From the NCBI RefSeq assembly GCF_027460065.1, contig NZ_JAPYZZ010000011.1, positions 1-64,000 of the forward strand: a stretch of 64,000 bases of DNA, given 5' to 3'. Shown piece by piece: positions 18,010-25,347 of the stretch. How positions within the stretch are numbered: the stretch's first letter is position 1; each line of letters opens with the position of its first letter. The notes beneath the pieces are model-generated. The model did not search any database. It had not been told where the DNA came from and saw nothing but the letters and a program-made list of their open reading frames with translations. The stretch is from Martinezella rhizogenes (GTDB lineage: Bacteria > Pseudomonadota > Alphaproteobacteria > Rhizobiales > Rhizobiaceae). The translations under genes and the position numbers were made by a program.

Positions 18010-18447
18010 ATGCTTGAAGCATTGCTGGTCTATCTGGGGGAGACCCAGCGTGAAGGGCGTGTCGTCACACGGCGATTGCGCTCGACCATAATCCTGTCGG
18101 TCCTGACCGCGATCTTCTTCCTGATCGCCTTCATCGCCGCCGTGGTGGCGGGGTCGACCTATCTCGCCAAACATGTGGGCGCAGGCCCTGCGGCGCTTGT
18201 CGTTGCCGGCTCTGCCTTCCTGCTCGGCGTCATCATGCTGGTGGCGCTCACCATCGTCAAACGACCAAGAGTATATGCGGCAAGGCCGACCGTAGCGCCG
18301 TTGACGGCGGCACCGCTTGCCGCTGCCCCCCTCGCCCTGCAATCGCTCCTGACGCTGGCCATTCAGGCGCGTCCCTATGCGACGCTCGCCGTGGCTGTCG
18401 CAGCCGGTTTTCTGGCCACGAGGGTCGGCACCAAAAAGACCAAGTAA
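18010..18447 (+). CDS. YqjE/phage-holin-superfamily membrane protein
   Basis: A 145-residue protein with two clear membrane segments: about residues 28-50 (IILSVLTAIFFLIAFIAAVV) and about 58-82. A proline/alanine-rich linker and a possible third weak helix near the C-terminus (LAVAVAAGFLATRVG) follow. The pairing with a DUF883 gene mirrors yqjD-yqjE of enterobacteria, where both are stress-induced envelope proteins. Co-transcription with the upstream gene is very likely. A strong terminator follows. Confidence 0.82.
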   Translation: MLEALLVYLGETQREGRVVTRRLRSTIILSVLTAIFFLIAFIAAVVAGSTYLAKHVGAGPAALVVAGSAFLLGVIMLVALTIVKRPRVYAARPTVAPLTAAPLAAAPLALQSLLTLAIQARPYATLAVAVAAGFLATRVGTKKTK

Positions 18448-18470
18448 TTTCTTGGCGACACACAAAGGCA

Positions 18471-18507
18471 AACCGCGCATCCAAACCATGGATGCGCGGT
18501 TTTTTTT
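18471..18507 (+). terminator. Intrinsic terminator after the DUF883/holin-like operon
   Basis: Stem aaccgcgcatcc (18471-18482) with ggatgcgcggtt (18490-18501), loop aaaccat, followed by a run of eight T. Confidence 0.93.
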
Positions 18508-18618
18508 ATGTTACCGGCGAAGGATAGATTGGCTAATGGCATCCTGCGCCACGCCGCCCTTATTTGAACAAAGTGACATACAGTCTCGGCGCGTCCGTAA
18601 TTTTCTGAAAGGCAATTG

Positions 18619-19602
18619 ATGAAGAAGAAAGTCCTTGTCGTCGGCGGTGCCGGCTATATCGGTTCACACACCTGCCTTCTCCTGTCAGAACGAGGATATG
18701 AACCGGTTGTTTTCGACAATCTATCGAACGGGCATGAGGAATTCGTCCGCTGGGGGCCTTTCGAACAGGGCGATATTCGCGACCGGGCGCGGCTGGACGA
18801 GGTCTTCGCCAAACACCAGCCGGAAGCCGTCCTCCACTTCGCCGCGCTGATCGAAGTCGGCGAATCGGTCAAGCAGCCGGTCGCCTTTTACGACAATAAC
18901 GTCATCGGTTCGCTCAACCTGCTTTCCGCCGCCATCGATGCCGGCGTCACCTCATTCGTTTTCTCCTCCACCTGCGCGACCTACGGATTGCCGGAACAGG
19001 TGCCGATCGACGAAACACATCGGCAGTCGCCCATCAATCCCTATGGCCGCACCAAATGGGTGGTGGAACAGGCGCTGAAGGATTACAGCACCTATAAGGG
19101 GCTGCGCTCGGTGATGCTGCGTTATTTCAACGCTGCGGGTGCGGATTTCGAAGGCCGCATCGGCGAATGGCACAAGCCGGAAACCCACGCGATCCCGCTC
19201 GCCATCGAGGCGGCACTCGGCCGGCGTCAGGGTTTCAAGGTGTTCGGCACGGATTACGACACACGCGACGGCACCTGCGTGCGCGACTATATCCACATTC
19301 TCGACCTTGCCGATGCGCATGTGCGGGCCGTGGATTATCTGCTGGATGGTGGCGAGACTGTCGAGCTTAACCTCGGCACCGGCACCGGCACCACGGTAAA
19401 GGAGCTGCTGGCGGCAATTTCCGAAGTCTCCGGCCGCCCCTTCCCCGTTGAATATACCGGGCGGCGCGATGGCGATTCCACCACCCTCGTTGCCAATAAC
19501 GACAAGGCCAGAGAGGTTCTCGGCTGGGAACCGCGTTATTCCCTCGCGGATATCATCAAATCCGCCTGGGCGTGGCATTCCTCCCGCAATGCCGGGGACT
19601 GA
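18619..19602 (+). CDS. galE: UDP-glucose 4-epimerase
   Basis: Interconverts UDP-glucose and UDP-galactose with bound NAD, supplying galactose for exopolysaccharide and lipopolysaccharide. The 327-residue extended SDR protein has the NAD motif GGAGYIGSH at its N-terminus, the SSTCATYG serine/threonine site and catalytic Y-x-x-x-K in NPYGRTKW. In rhizobia the orthologue is also called exoB. The ATG at 18619 is preferred over an in-frame TTG one codon earlier. It has its own transcription unit, flanked by terminators. Confidence 0.95.
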   Translation: MKKKVLVVGGAGYIGSHTCLLLSERGYEPVVFDNLSNGHEEFVRWGPFEQGDIRDRARLDEVFAKHQPEAVLHFAALIEVGESVKQPVAFYDNNVIGSLNLLSAAIDAGVTSFVFSSTCATYGLPEQVPIDETHRQSPINPYGRTKWVVEQALKDYSTYKGLRSVMLRYFNAAGADFEGRIGEWHKPETHAIPLAIEAALGRRQGFKVFGTDYDTRDGTCVRDYIHILDLADAHVRAVDYLLDGGETVELNLGTGTGTTVKELLAAISEVSGRPFPVEYTGRRDGDSTTLVANNDKAREVLGWEPRYSLADIIKSAWAWHSSRNAGD

Positions 19603-19619
19603 ACAGACTTAAGCAACAC

Positions 19620-19650
19620 AAAAAAGCACCGGCCAGTTGGCCGGTGCCTT
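19620..19650 (-). terminator. Intrinsic terminator between galE and the PRC-barrel gene
   Basis: Stem gcaccggcc (19626-19634) with ggccggtgc (19639-19647). On the minus strand it is followed by TTTTTTGTG, so it mainly serves the PRC-barrel gene. The plus side has only a short T-run for galE. Confidence 0.85.
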
Positions 19651-19703
19651 TCGCGGGACGGCTTGTCGAAGTCTGTCCCGCTCCTGCCTCCCAGGTATGG
19701 AAA

Positions 19704-20279
19704 TTAAGGCTTGGTTGCCGATGTGGTCGTGCTGTCGGGGGCGGCCGGCATTGCAGCATTCTTTTCGCCGGCCTTCTGTTCCAGCGTCTTGAATTCCGGC
19801 GCTGCCTTCAGCGTTTCCGCCGTTTCGGTCGTGGTCAGGCGGATGGTGCCGTCCTGCGTGTTGCGCGTCATCGTGACCTTGTCCATGGGAACGGCCACAT
19901 CCTTGGCGCCGATGCCGAGGAAGCCGCCGACGCCGATCACGGCTGCGACAAGACCGCCGTCTTGTTCCATGATGAGGTTGGTGACATTACCGATGCTCTC
20001 ATCGGCGCCGGTATAAACGGATTTGCCGATGTAATCATTGGCGCTGACCTGATTTTCTCCCTGCTCGGTGATATAAGCACCACCAGTGGTCGCTGCGGCG
20101 CTATCGGCCGCAGTCGGGGCAGCCGGTGTCATCGGCGTTGCAGAAGGGCTTGCCGGCTCGGTCTGAGCGCTCGGGTTTGCCGGTGCAGGCTGTGTGGTTC
20201 CCTGAGCGATGGCGAGCGGCGCGAAAGCAGTCGTACCCATCAGTGCTGCGGTAAAGATAGTCGCGAATTTCTTGGTCAT
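19704..20279 (-). CDS. Exported PRC-barrel domain protein
   Basis: A 191-residue protein with a clear signal peptide (about 1-26: KK, then hydrophobic, cleavage near AIAQG). A long P/A/T-rich linker (27-70) leads into a PRC-barrel domain (about 72-150: YIGKSVYTGADESIGNVTNL and following). PRC barrels in Rhizobiales often appear in stress-induced periplasmic proteins; the ligand is unknown. A perfect EcfG-type promoter (GGAAC-N17-CGTT) lies about 80 bases upstream, which places it in the general stress regulon by inference. Confidence 0.85.
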   Translation of the reverse strand: MTKKFATIFTAALMGTTAFAPLAIAQGTTQPAPANPSAQTEPASPSATPMTPAAPTAADSAAATTGGAYITEQGENQVSANDYIGKSVYTGADESIGNVTNLIMEQDGGLVAAVIGVGGFLGIGAKDVAVPMDKVTMTRNTQDGTIRLTTTETAETLKAAPEFKTLEQKAGEKNAAMPAAPDSTTTSATKP

Positions 20280-20356
20280 TTTCGTACCTTCCTTTCATCG
20301 TTCTCAACTGGCCGGCGGTGATATTTCCTCCCGCTCCTCGACCGGTTCGATTGGCA

Positions 20357-20382
20357 AACGGCACGGTTGTGGAAATAGTTCC
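20357..20382 (-). promoter_or_regulatory. EcfG-type promoter of the PRC-barrel gene
   Basis: On the minus strand GGAAC (20382-20378), 17-base spacer, CGTT (20360-20357). Exact consensus, pointing at the gene starting at 20279. Confidence 0.75.
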
Positions 20383-20515
20383 GATTTTTTCGATCACGGC
20401 TTTGGGAGATACCGTGAACCGCAGCAACCAAAGGTGAGAAATCAGCCATTGCTAACGGAGGACAGCGCGCTATTATTTCTACCGTAACAATGCCATAACT
20501 GCCGGAGTTTTTTAT

Positions 20516-22234
20516 ATGCCTCGACCCGGCAACAGACTGAAAGACATGATCTCGGCTTTGCGTCGGCGCAGCGCCAATTTTTTCCCGACGGCCTCCATCG
20601 GCACCTATCTGGTGGTGATGGCAACCGTCATTACGCTGCCGCTTATCCTTTTCGTCGGTTATCTGATGCTGCGCCTTGAGGCGGAAAAACGCGACGACCT
20701 GCAGCGGGAAACAATCGAGGATGTGCGGGTGGTCTCCCGCAACATCGACCGGCGCCTGCAGGAAATCGCCACGTCACTCAATCTGCTGTCGCAATTCCCC
20801 GAGCTTGAGAATGGCAATCTCGCGGCGTTTCAGGGGCGTGTTGCCGAAAGCCTGAAACGGGAGGGGCTCTACGCCCTTCTCGCCACCAAAGATGGTCAGC
20901 AGCGACTTAACACGCGTGTTCCCTACGGCCAGCCGCTGGGCAAGATCCCGGCCGAAGCAAATCTCGCCAAGGCGATTGAATCCCGCCGCATCACCGTCTC
21001 TGACCTGTTTTTTGGTTCCACCAGCAAGGAATGGGTATTCAACGTCACCATGCCACTCGATCCGGACCTCGGATCAGCCGGAGACGCGTTGATCCTGACG
21101 CAGAATGCCAGTGATCTCAGCCGGCTTATTCCCACGGAAAACCTGCCGCGCCACTGGGCGGTCGCAATCATCGACGGCACCAACCGCGTGGTCGTTTCCA
21201 GTGCGCAGGATGAGGCGGAGGTGGGCAAGCCCTTTATCAACCCCGACATACTTTCGGAAATGCAGGCCTTCAGCGGCAATTTTTTCGACGGCAAGGGCAA
21301 TCTCTACGCCTATGCGCAGCTGCCGGGCTGGCAATGGAAAACCGTGATGTGGGGACCGCTTGCCGCGAGCCAGGCGGCGCTGATCGACACATGGCGGCAG
21401 ATGATGATCGGCAGCTTCGTGCTGGTGCTGATTGCCATCGGCGGCGCCTATCTGGTCGGCCGGCAATTGCGCAGCTCCATCCGCGATCTGACCCACATGG
21501 CCGAACGCATCGGCGAAGGCGAGATCGTGGCCCCCGTCGATACCAAGATAAAGGAGGCCAACCAGGTCGCCATCGCCCTCTCCAACGCCTCCTTCGACAG
21601 AAGCCAGTCGGAAGAGCGGTTGCAGCTGCTGCTGCACGAACTGGTACACCGCTCGAAGAACATTCTGACCCTGGTTCAGGCAATGATACGGCAGCTGGGT
21701 CGGGAAAATAAAAGCATTCCGGAATTCCAGAAGGAGGTGGACCACCGCCTGCGCGGCCTTGGAATGTCGATCCGGGCTCTTGCGGAAGTTCAATGGCAGG
21801 GTCTCCCGATCCGCAAGCTGATCGAGACCCATCTCGATGTTTTCGGCACGGTCGTGGAGCGCTTCAGGCTGGAGGGTGACGATTTCATGCTGTCACCGGA
21901 AGCGGCGCAGAACTTCGGGCTCGTGGTGCATGAGTTGACGACGAACTCCATCAAATATGGCGCACTTTCGGTACCGCCAGGAAAAATAACAGTAAGCTGG
22001 AAAGCGCTCGAAAAAGACGGTCGGGAGATGCTCCATCTGATCTGGACGGAGACCGGCGGGCCGCCCGCAACCGAGCCGAGCCGGAAGGGCTTCGGCACCA
22101 CCGTCATCAAACGCCATGCGGAAGGCGCCTTCGGCGGGAACGTCACAACGGACTATCGCGAGACCGGCTTCGAATGGTCGCTGGAAGCGCCGCTGCGCTA
22201 TTTCATCCCCAAGCGACCCGAGCAGACACACTGA
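20516..22234 (+). CDS. Membrane HRxxN/HWE-type sensor histidine kinase
   Basis: A 572-residue sensor kinase. Two membrane helices (about 28-52 and 296-316) flank a periplasmic Cache-like sensing domain. HAMP follows (about 315-365), then a HisKA_2/HWE dimerisation domain with the phospho-histidine at H378 in ELVHRSKN. The HATPase domain carries the N-box VHELTTNSIKYG. The H-R-x-x-N signature is that of kinases that feed PhyR in general stress signalling, and phyR is less than 2.5 kb away. Start at 20516 has a GGAG 9 bases upstream. No EcfG-type site precedes it, unlike the second kinase. Signal unknown. Confidence 0.9.
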   Translation: MPRPGNRLKDMISALRRRSANFFPTASIGTYLVVMATVITLPLILFVGYLMLRLEAEKRDDLQRETIEDVRVVSRNIDRRLQEIATSLNLLSQFPELENGNLAAFQGRVAESLKREGLYALLATKDGQQRLNTRVPYGQPLGKIPAEANLAKAIESRRITVSDLFFGSTSKEWVFNVTMPLDPDLGSAGDALILTQNASDLSRLIPTENLPRHWAVAIIDGTNRVVVSSAQDEAEVGKPFINPDILSEMQAFSGNFFDGKGNLYAYAQLPGWQWKTVMWGPLAASQAALIDTWRQMMIGSFVLVLIAIGGAYLVGRQLRSSIRDLTHMAERIGEGEIVAPVDTKIKEANQVAIALSNASFDRSQSEERLQLLLHELVHRSKNILTLVQAMIRQLGRENKSIPEFQKEVDHRLRGLGMSIRALAEVQWQGLPIRKLIETHLDVFGTVVERFRLEGDDFMLSPEAAQNFGLVVHELTTNSIKYGALSVPPGKITVSWKALEKDGREMLHLIWTETGGPPATEPSRKGFGTTVIKRHAEGAFGGNVTTDYRETGFEWSLEAPLRYFIPKRPEQTH

Positions 22235-22288
22235 GACGTCGTCCGAGCAGCGAAAATTTGGCCATTGTCAAAAAAAATACATTTTGTC

Positions 22289-22313
22289 GGAACCGAATGC
22301 GGCGGCGTGCATT
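22289..22313 (+). promoter_or_regulatory. EcfG-type promoter with no protein gene behind it
   Basis: GGAAC (22289-22293), 16-base spacer, CATT (22310-22313). The CATT -10 variant with N16 is the same as that before nepR-ecfG. The only plus-strand structure downstream is the hairpin array ending in a terminator at 22433. Confidence 0.6.
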
Positions 22314-22319
22314 TTTACT

Positions 22320-22433
22320 GCAGGCCAAGCAATTCCCCCGTCCCCGCCTGAAGCTTGGCTTGATATAAACGGGTTTCACCCCTGAAAACCCGTCATAAAA
22401 ATAGCACGGCTCTCTTATGGGCCGTGCTTTTTT
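22320..22433 (+). ncRNA. Candidate general-stress small RNA (about 114 nt)
   Basis: The predicted start, 7-9 bases after the EcfG-type -10, coincides with a 10-bp stem: 22321-22330 pairs with 22353-22362, with one G-U. It closes a 22-base C-rich loop (22331-22352, containing CCCCC and CCCC). A second stem follows (22369-22376 with 22386-22393), then a terminator stem agcacggc/gccgtgct (22403-22410 with 22421-22428) and six T. No start codon with a ribosome site is present. A C-rich loop near the 5' end suits pairing with ribosome binding sites. Promoter type, size and layout recall GsrN, the sigma-T-dependent RNA of Caulobacter; homology is not shown. Prediction by eye only. Confidence 0.6.
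22397..22433. terminator. Bidirectional terminator between the two kinase genes
   Basis: Stem agcacggc (22403-22410) with gccgtgct (22421-22428). T-run on the plus side and ATTTTTATG on the minus side. It can end the candidate small RNA on plus and the second kinase gene (stop at 22491) on minus. Confidence 0.85.
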
Positions 22434-22490
22434 GTTGCGGCCGCTAGCACGGAAACGGCCGCTCTGCCTCATCCACGCCCTGCACCCTTC

Positions 22491-23480
22491 TCAGGAGGCG
22501 GCACCGTCACCCGAAGGGAATTTCAGGCGGTAGACGATCCGCTCCGGTGTCAGCTGGTATTCGGCACTGCCGCCGAGAGCGGAAGGCACTACCTTTTCCA
22601 GCACAACGCTGCCGAAACTGCCGCGCCTGGCCTCCGCCGGTTCCTTCGATGGCATCATCGGCTCGTTCCACTCGACGATATAAAAATCACCATCCTGTCG
22701 ACACTGAAGAGAGATCGGCGGGTGATAGGCGAGATTGCCACTGTGGCTGACGGTGTTGACGACCAGCTCATGGAAGGCGAGCCCGATATAAAGCGCGCCA
22801 TTCGGGTTGAGCAGCAGGTTTTCGCCTTCCATATGCATGAGGTTCGGATACTCAGGCACATAAAGATCGAATTGCTGCCGCAAAAGCTCGAATATGCGTG
22901 CACCGCGCCAGTCCGAATCCGTGATCAGATCCTGGCTCTGGGCAAGGGCATGCAGCCGGCCGCGAAACTTGCGCAGGAAATCATCCTTGGTGAGGCTGAA
23001 ACGGGCAGTCTGACCGGCAAGGCTCTGGATGATCGCCAGAAGATTCTTGGAGCGGTGGCTGACCTCGCGCAGCAGCGAGCGCAGAAGCTGCTCCCGCCGC
23101 CTCTCCGCCGTTACCTCCCGGATGGTGGTCTTCATCACCATCTGGTTCGACTGGTTGAAAGTGGAGTGGACCTGAAACTGGAAGACGCGGTCATTGCCGG
23201 CATTGACTTCCAGCATGCCGCGGCTGCCTGCCGTGTTCATGTCCTTCTTGAGCTCAGCCAGCCGGAGGGAGAGGTCGTTGCCGAACAGATTTTCATCGGT
23301 CGGGTGCGAATCCACCGGAAGTTTCCAGACATCCGGCAGATTGGCCACGAATATATAGTCGCGGTTCCAGTCCTGCAGCATGACCGTCTCGCCCGAATCG
23401 AGCAAGGCAAGGACAAGCGAATCGTGAAGTTCGCTTTCGTCCCTCTCCGCGTTATGCCATGCCAGCCGATGCAAATTCAT
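22491..23480 (-). CDS. Cytosolic PAS-like HRxxN/HWE histidine kinase
   Basis: A 329-residue kinase without membrane segments. A PAS-like sensor domain fills about 20-120 (LQDWNRDYIFVANLPDVW). The HisKA_2/HWE domain has phospho-H142 in VSHRSKN, and the HATPase region carries HELVVNTVSHSG. It shares the H-R-S-K-N signature of the membrane kinase at 20516, and both probably address PhyR. The start is set by an EcfG-type promoter whose -10 lies at 23525-23528, so translation cannot begin at the upstream in-frame GTG (23540). ATG 23480 abuts AAGGAG, and TTG two codons later is better spaced, so the exact codon is uncertain. Confidence 0.85.
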   Translation of the reverse strand: MNLHRLAWHNAERDESELHDSLVLALLDSGETVMLQDWNRDYIFVANLPDVWKLPVDSHPTDENLFGNDLSLRLAELKKDMNTAGSRGMLEVNAGNDRVFQFQVHSTFNQSNQMVMKTTIREVTAERRREQLLRSLLREVSHRSKNLLAIIQSLAGQTARFSLTKDDFLRKFRGRLHALAQSQDLITDSDWRGARIFELLRQQFDLYVPEYPNLMHMEGENLLLNPNGALYIGLAFHELVVNTVSHSGNLAYHPPISLQCRQDGDFYIVEWNEPMMPSKEPAEARRGSFGSVVLEKVVPSALGGSAEYQLTPERIVYRLKFPSGDGAAS

Positions 23481-23524
23481 CTCCTTGCAGAAAGCCGCGG
23501 GAAAGCCCCACGACCGTAACCGCC

Positions 23525-23549
23525 AACGCCCGGGCACCACACTGGTTCC
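23525..23549 (-). promoter_or_regulatory. EcfG-type promoter of the PAS-like kinase
   Basis: On the minus strand GGAAC (23549-23545), 16-base spacer, CGTT (23528-23525). Exact consensus between phyR and the kinase gene. It argues that the kinase has its own stress-induced transcript and does not depend only on read-through from phyR. Confidence 0.72.
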
Positions 23550-23575
23550 CAGTCATTCCACGGTTTCGGCAAAAT

Positions 23576-24370
23576 TCACGCCGCGACGCGTGAGCTTTCG
23601 TTGAAAAACAGGGCCTGGCTGATAAGCGCTTTTACCATGTCCGGATTGAACGGCTTCGTCACGAGGAAGGTCGGCTCCGGTCGCTCGCCTGTCAAAAGAC
23701 GCTCGGGAAAGGCCGTGATAAAGATCACCGGCAGGGTGGTCATCTGCAGGATATCCTTCATCGCGTCGAGACCGGAGCTGCCATCGGCGAGCTGGATATC
23801 GGCAAGGATCATCTTGGGCTGGGTGCGATGGAAGAGATCGAGCGCTTCCGTATGGGTGCGGGCGATGCCCGTGACACGATGGCCGAGATCGGTAACCATC
23901 TGCTCGATATCCATGGCAATCAGAGGTTCGTCCTCGATGATCATGATATCGGTCGCCACCTGCCGGGCGATTTCAGAAGCCGCCTCGTCGATCAGTTTGC
24001 CGACCTGGTCTTCGGACACCTTCAGAACCTCTGCGGTTTCCGATGGCGTGAACTCTTCCACCGTCGTCAAAAGGAAAGCCTGACGGGCCAGTGCCGGCAC
24101 CGCGGAGAGGTTAGCGGAGGCGCGTTTTTCCCATCCCGACAGGTTTTCGTCGGTCTTAATATTGATCGTGACGGAACTAAAGATCGATACGAACAATTGA
24201 TAGAGCGAAACGCGATCGCCGCTTGTCTGCGGAAAAATGCTGATATCGGCGATCAGGGCTTCGAGTGTTGCCGCAACATAGGCATCGCCCGTCGATTGTG
24301 AGCCGCAAACGGCACGCGCGAACCTGCGCAGATATGGCAGGTGCGGTGCGATGCGTGTAGAAACTGACAT
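23576..24370 (-). CDS. phyR: General stress response regulator PhyR
   Basis: PhyR is the anti-anti-sigma switch of the general stress response. When phosphorylated, its sigma-like N-terminal domain binds NepR and frees EcfG. The 264 residues show this fusion: an EcfG-like sigma2/sigma4 mimic (about 1-135) and a receiver domain (about 141-260) with acidic residues IIEDEP and phospho-acceptor D191 in ILADIQLADG. The start at 24370 is supported by GGGGAG 6 bases upstream; a 19-residue in-frame extension lacks family similarity. It is divergent from nepR-ecfG, with an EcfG-type promoter of its own. Confidence 0.97.
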   Translation of the reverse strand: MSVSTRIAPHLPYLRRFARAVCGSQSTGDAYVAATLEALIADISIFPQTSGDRVSLYQLFVSIFSSVTINIKTDENLSGWEKRASANLSAVPALARQAFLLTTVEEFTPSETAEVLKVSEDQVGKLIDEAASEIARQVATDIMIIEDEPLIAMDIEQMVTDLGHRVTGIARTHTEALDLFHRTQPKMILADIQLADGSSGLDAMKDILQMTTLPVIFITAFPERLLTGERPEPTFLVTKPFNPDMVKALISQALFFNESSRVAA

Positions 24371-24416
24371 GGAATTCTCCCCTTTCATGCGGTCTGCAGC
24401 GCAAACCCGAGATAGC

Positions 24417-24442
24417 AACGTGCGCATCGCAAAAAAAGTTCC
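24417..24442 (-). promoter_or_regulatory. EcfG-type promoter of phyR
   Basis: On the minus strand GGAAC (24442-24438), 17-base spacer, CGTT (24420-24417), 47 bases upstream of the phyR start. Exact consensus; predicts positive autoregulation of phyR. Confidence 0.8.
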
Positions 24443-24455
24443 GGACCGCCGGAAC
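24438..24455. promoter_or_regulatory. Palindrome formed by two divergent EcfG -35 boxes
   Basis: gttccgg (24438-24444) and ccggaac (24449-24455) form perfect arms around accg. The outer five bases of each arm are the -35 elements of the phyR and nepR promoters, back to back. An A-run on the left and a T-run on the right extend the symmetry. Confidence 0.8.
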
Positions 24456-24475
24456 TATTTTTTTCACCGCGCATT
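24451..24475 (+). promoter_or_regulatory. EcfG-type promoter of nepR-ecfG
   Basis: GGAAC (24451-24455), 16-base spacer, CATT (24472-24475), 34 bases upstream of nepR. Three of four -10 bases match CGTT. Predicts autoregulation of the anti-sigma/sigma pair. Confidence 0.65.
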
Positions 24476-24508
24476 CTTTGTCACGACGAAAAAGGAATAC
24501 CGGACGTT

Positions 24509-24715
24509 ATGAGCATGTTTCAATCGGACCAAGATCAGCCGGACAATTCGGCGCCCCCCCAGGTTCCACATTCCGGGCGGGCGGTGATTTCCCGTAAGCT
24601 CAGAGAGCTTTATGATGCCGTTCAGGACGAAGGCATCCCTGACAAATTCCTCGACCTTCTCGAAAAACTCGATGAAGCCGAAAGCAGAGCCAAAATGAAG
24701 GCTTCGGAGGAATGA
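24509..24715 (+). CDS. nepR: Anti-sigma factor NepR
   Basis: NepR binds EcfG in unstressed cells and is captured by phosphorylated PhyR under stress. The 68-residue protein has the family core of two short helices (about 24-62, with RKLRELYDAVQDEGIPDKFL) and a disordered, acidic N-terminus. An alternative ATG two codons downstream cannot be excluded; the AAGGA at 24492-24496 is about 12 bases from the first ATG. It overlaps ecfG by four bases (ATGA), implying coupled translation and tight stoichiometry of the pair. Confidence 0.95.
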   Translation: MSMFQSDQDQPDNSAPPQVPHSGRAVISRKLRELYDAVQDEGIPDKFLDLLEKLDEAESRAKMKASEE

Positions 24716-25281
24716 TGGCGAAAGAGCCGGAGCAGACAGAATACAATTTCAAGCGGGAAATGCTGACGGCGCTGCCGAACCTGCGCGCCTTCGCTATTTC
24801 GCTCATCCGTTCGAGGGACCGTGCAGACGACCTCGTGCAGGACACGATCATGAAGGCCTGGGCGAAACAGGACAGTTTTCAGCCCGGCACCAATATGCGG
24901 GCATGGCTGGTGACGATCCTGCGCAACGAGTTCTACAGCCAGATTCGCAAATCCGGCCGTGAAGTGCAGGATACGGACGGGGTTTACACCTCGCGTCTCT
25001 CGGTGCCGCCGGAACAGCATGGCTCCGTCGACCTTCAGGATTTCCGCGCAGCACTCGCCAAACTGCCCGACGACCAGCGCGAAGCCATCCTGCTGATCGG
25101 CGCCTCGGGTTTTGCCTATGAGGAAGCCGCCGAGATTTGCGGTTGCCCGGTGGGCACAATCAAGAGCCGTGTGAGCCGCGCAAGGCTGCGCCTGCAGGAA
25201 CTTCTTGGAATCGAGAACGAAAACGAATTCGGTCCGGATGCGCAGATGAGCGCGGTTACCGCCGCCGCCACGGTGCGCTAA
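24712..25281 (+). CDS. ecfG: General stress sigma factor EcfG (RpoE2-type)
   Basis: The ECF15-type sigma factor that directs RNA polymerase to GGAAC-N16/17-CGTT promoters. The 189 residues contain sigma region 2 (about 20-85, RADDLVQDTIMKAW) and region 4 (about 115-165) with the helix-turn-helix YEEAAEICGCPVGTIKSRV. The start overlaps the nepR stop; ATG codons at 24712 and 24715 are both possible. A terminator follows after 25 bases. Eleven or more candidate target sites lie in this same window, most within 30 kb. Confidence 0.97.
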   Translation: MMAKEPEQTEYNFKREMLTALPNLRAFAISLIRSRDRADDLVQDTIMKAWAKQDSFQPGTNMRAWLVTILRNEFYSQIRKSGREVQDTDGVYTSRLSVPPEQHGSVDLQDFRAALAKLPDDQREAILLIGASGFAYEEAAEICGCPVGTIKSRVSRARLRLQELLGIENENEFGPDAQMSAVTAAATVR

Positions 25282-25305
25282 AGGAACGAAATTGGAATGA
25301 CAATG

Positions 25306-25335
25306 AACGGGCAGGCTCGCGTCTGCCCGTTTTTT
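25306..25335 (+). terminator. Intrinsic terminator after ecfG
   Basis: Stem aacgggcag (25306-25314) with ctgcccgtt (25323-25331), then a run of T. Lies between convergent ecfG and putR. Confidence 0.9.
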
Positions 25336-25347
25336 CATATCCGCTTT

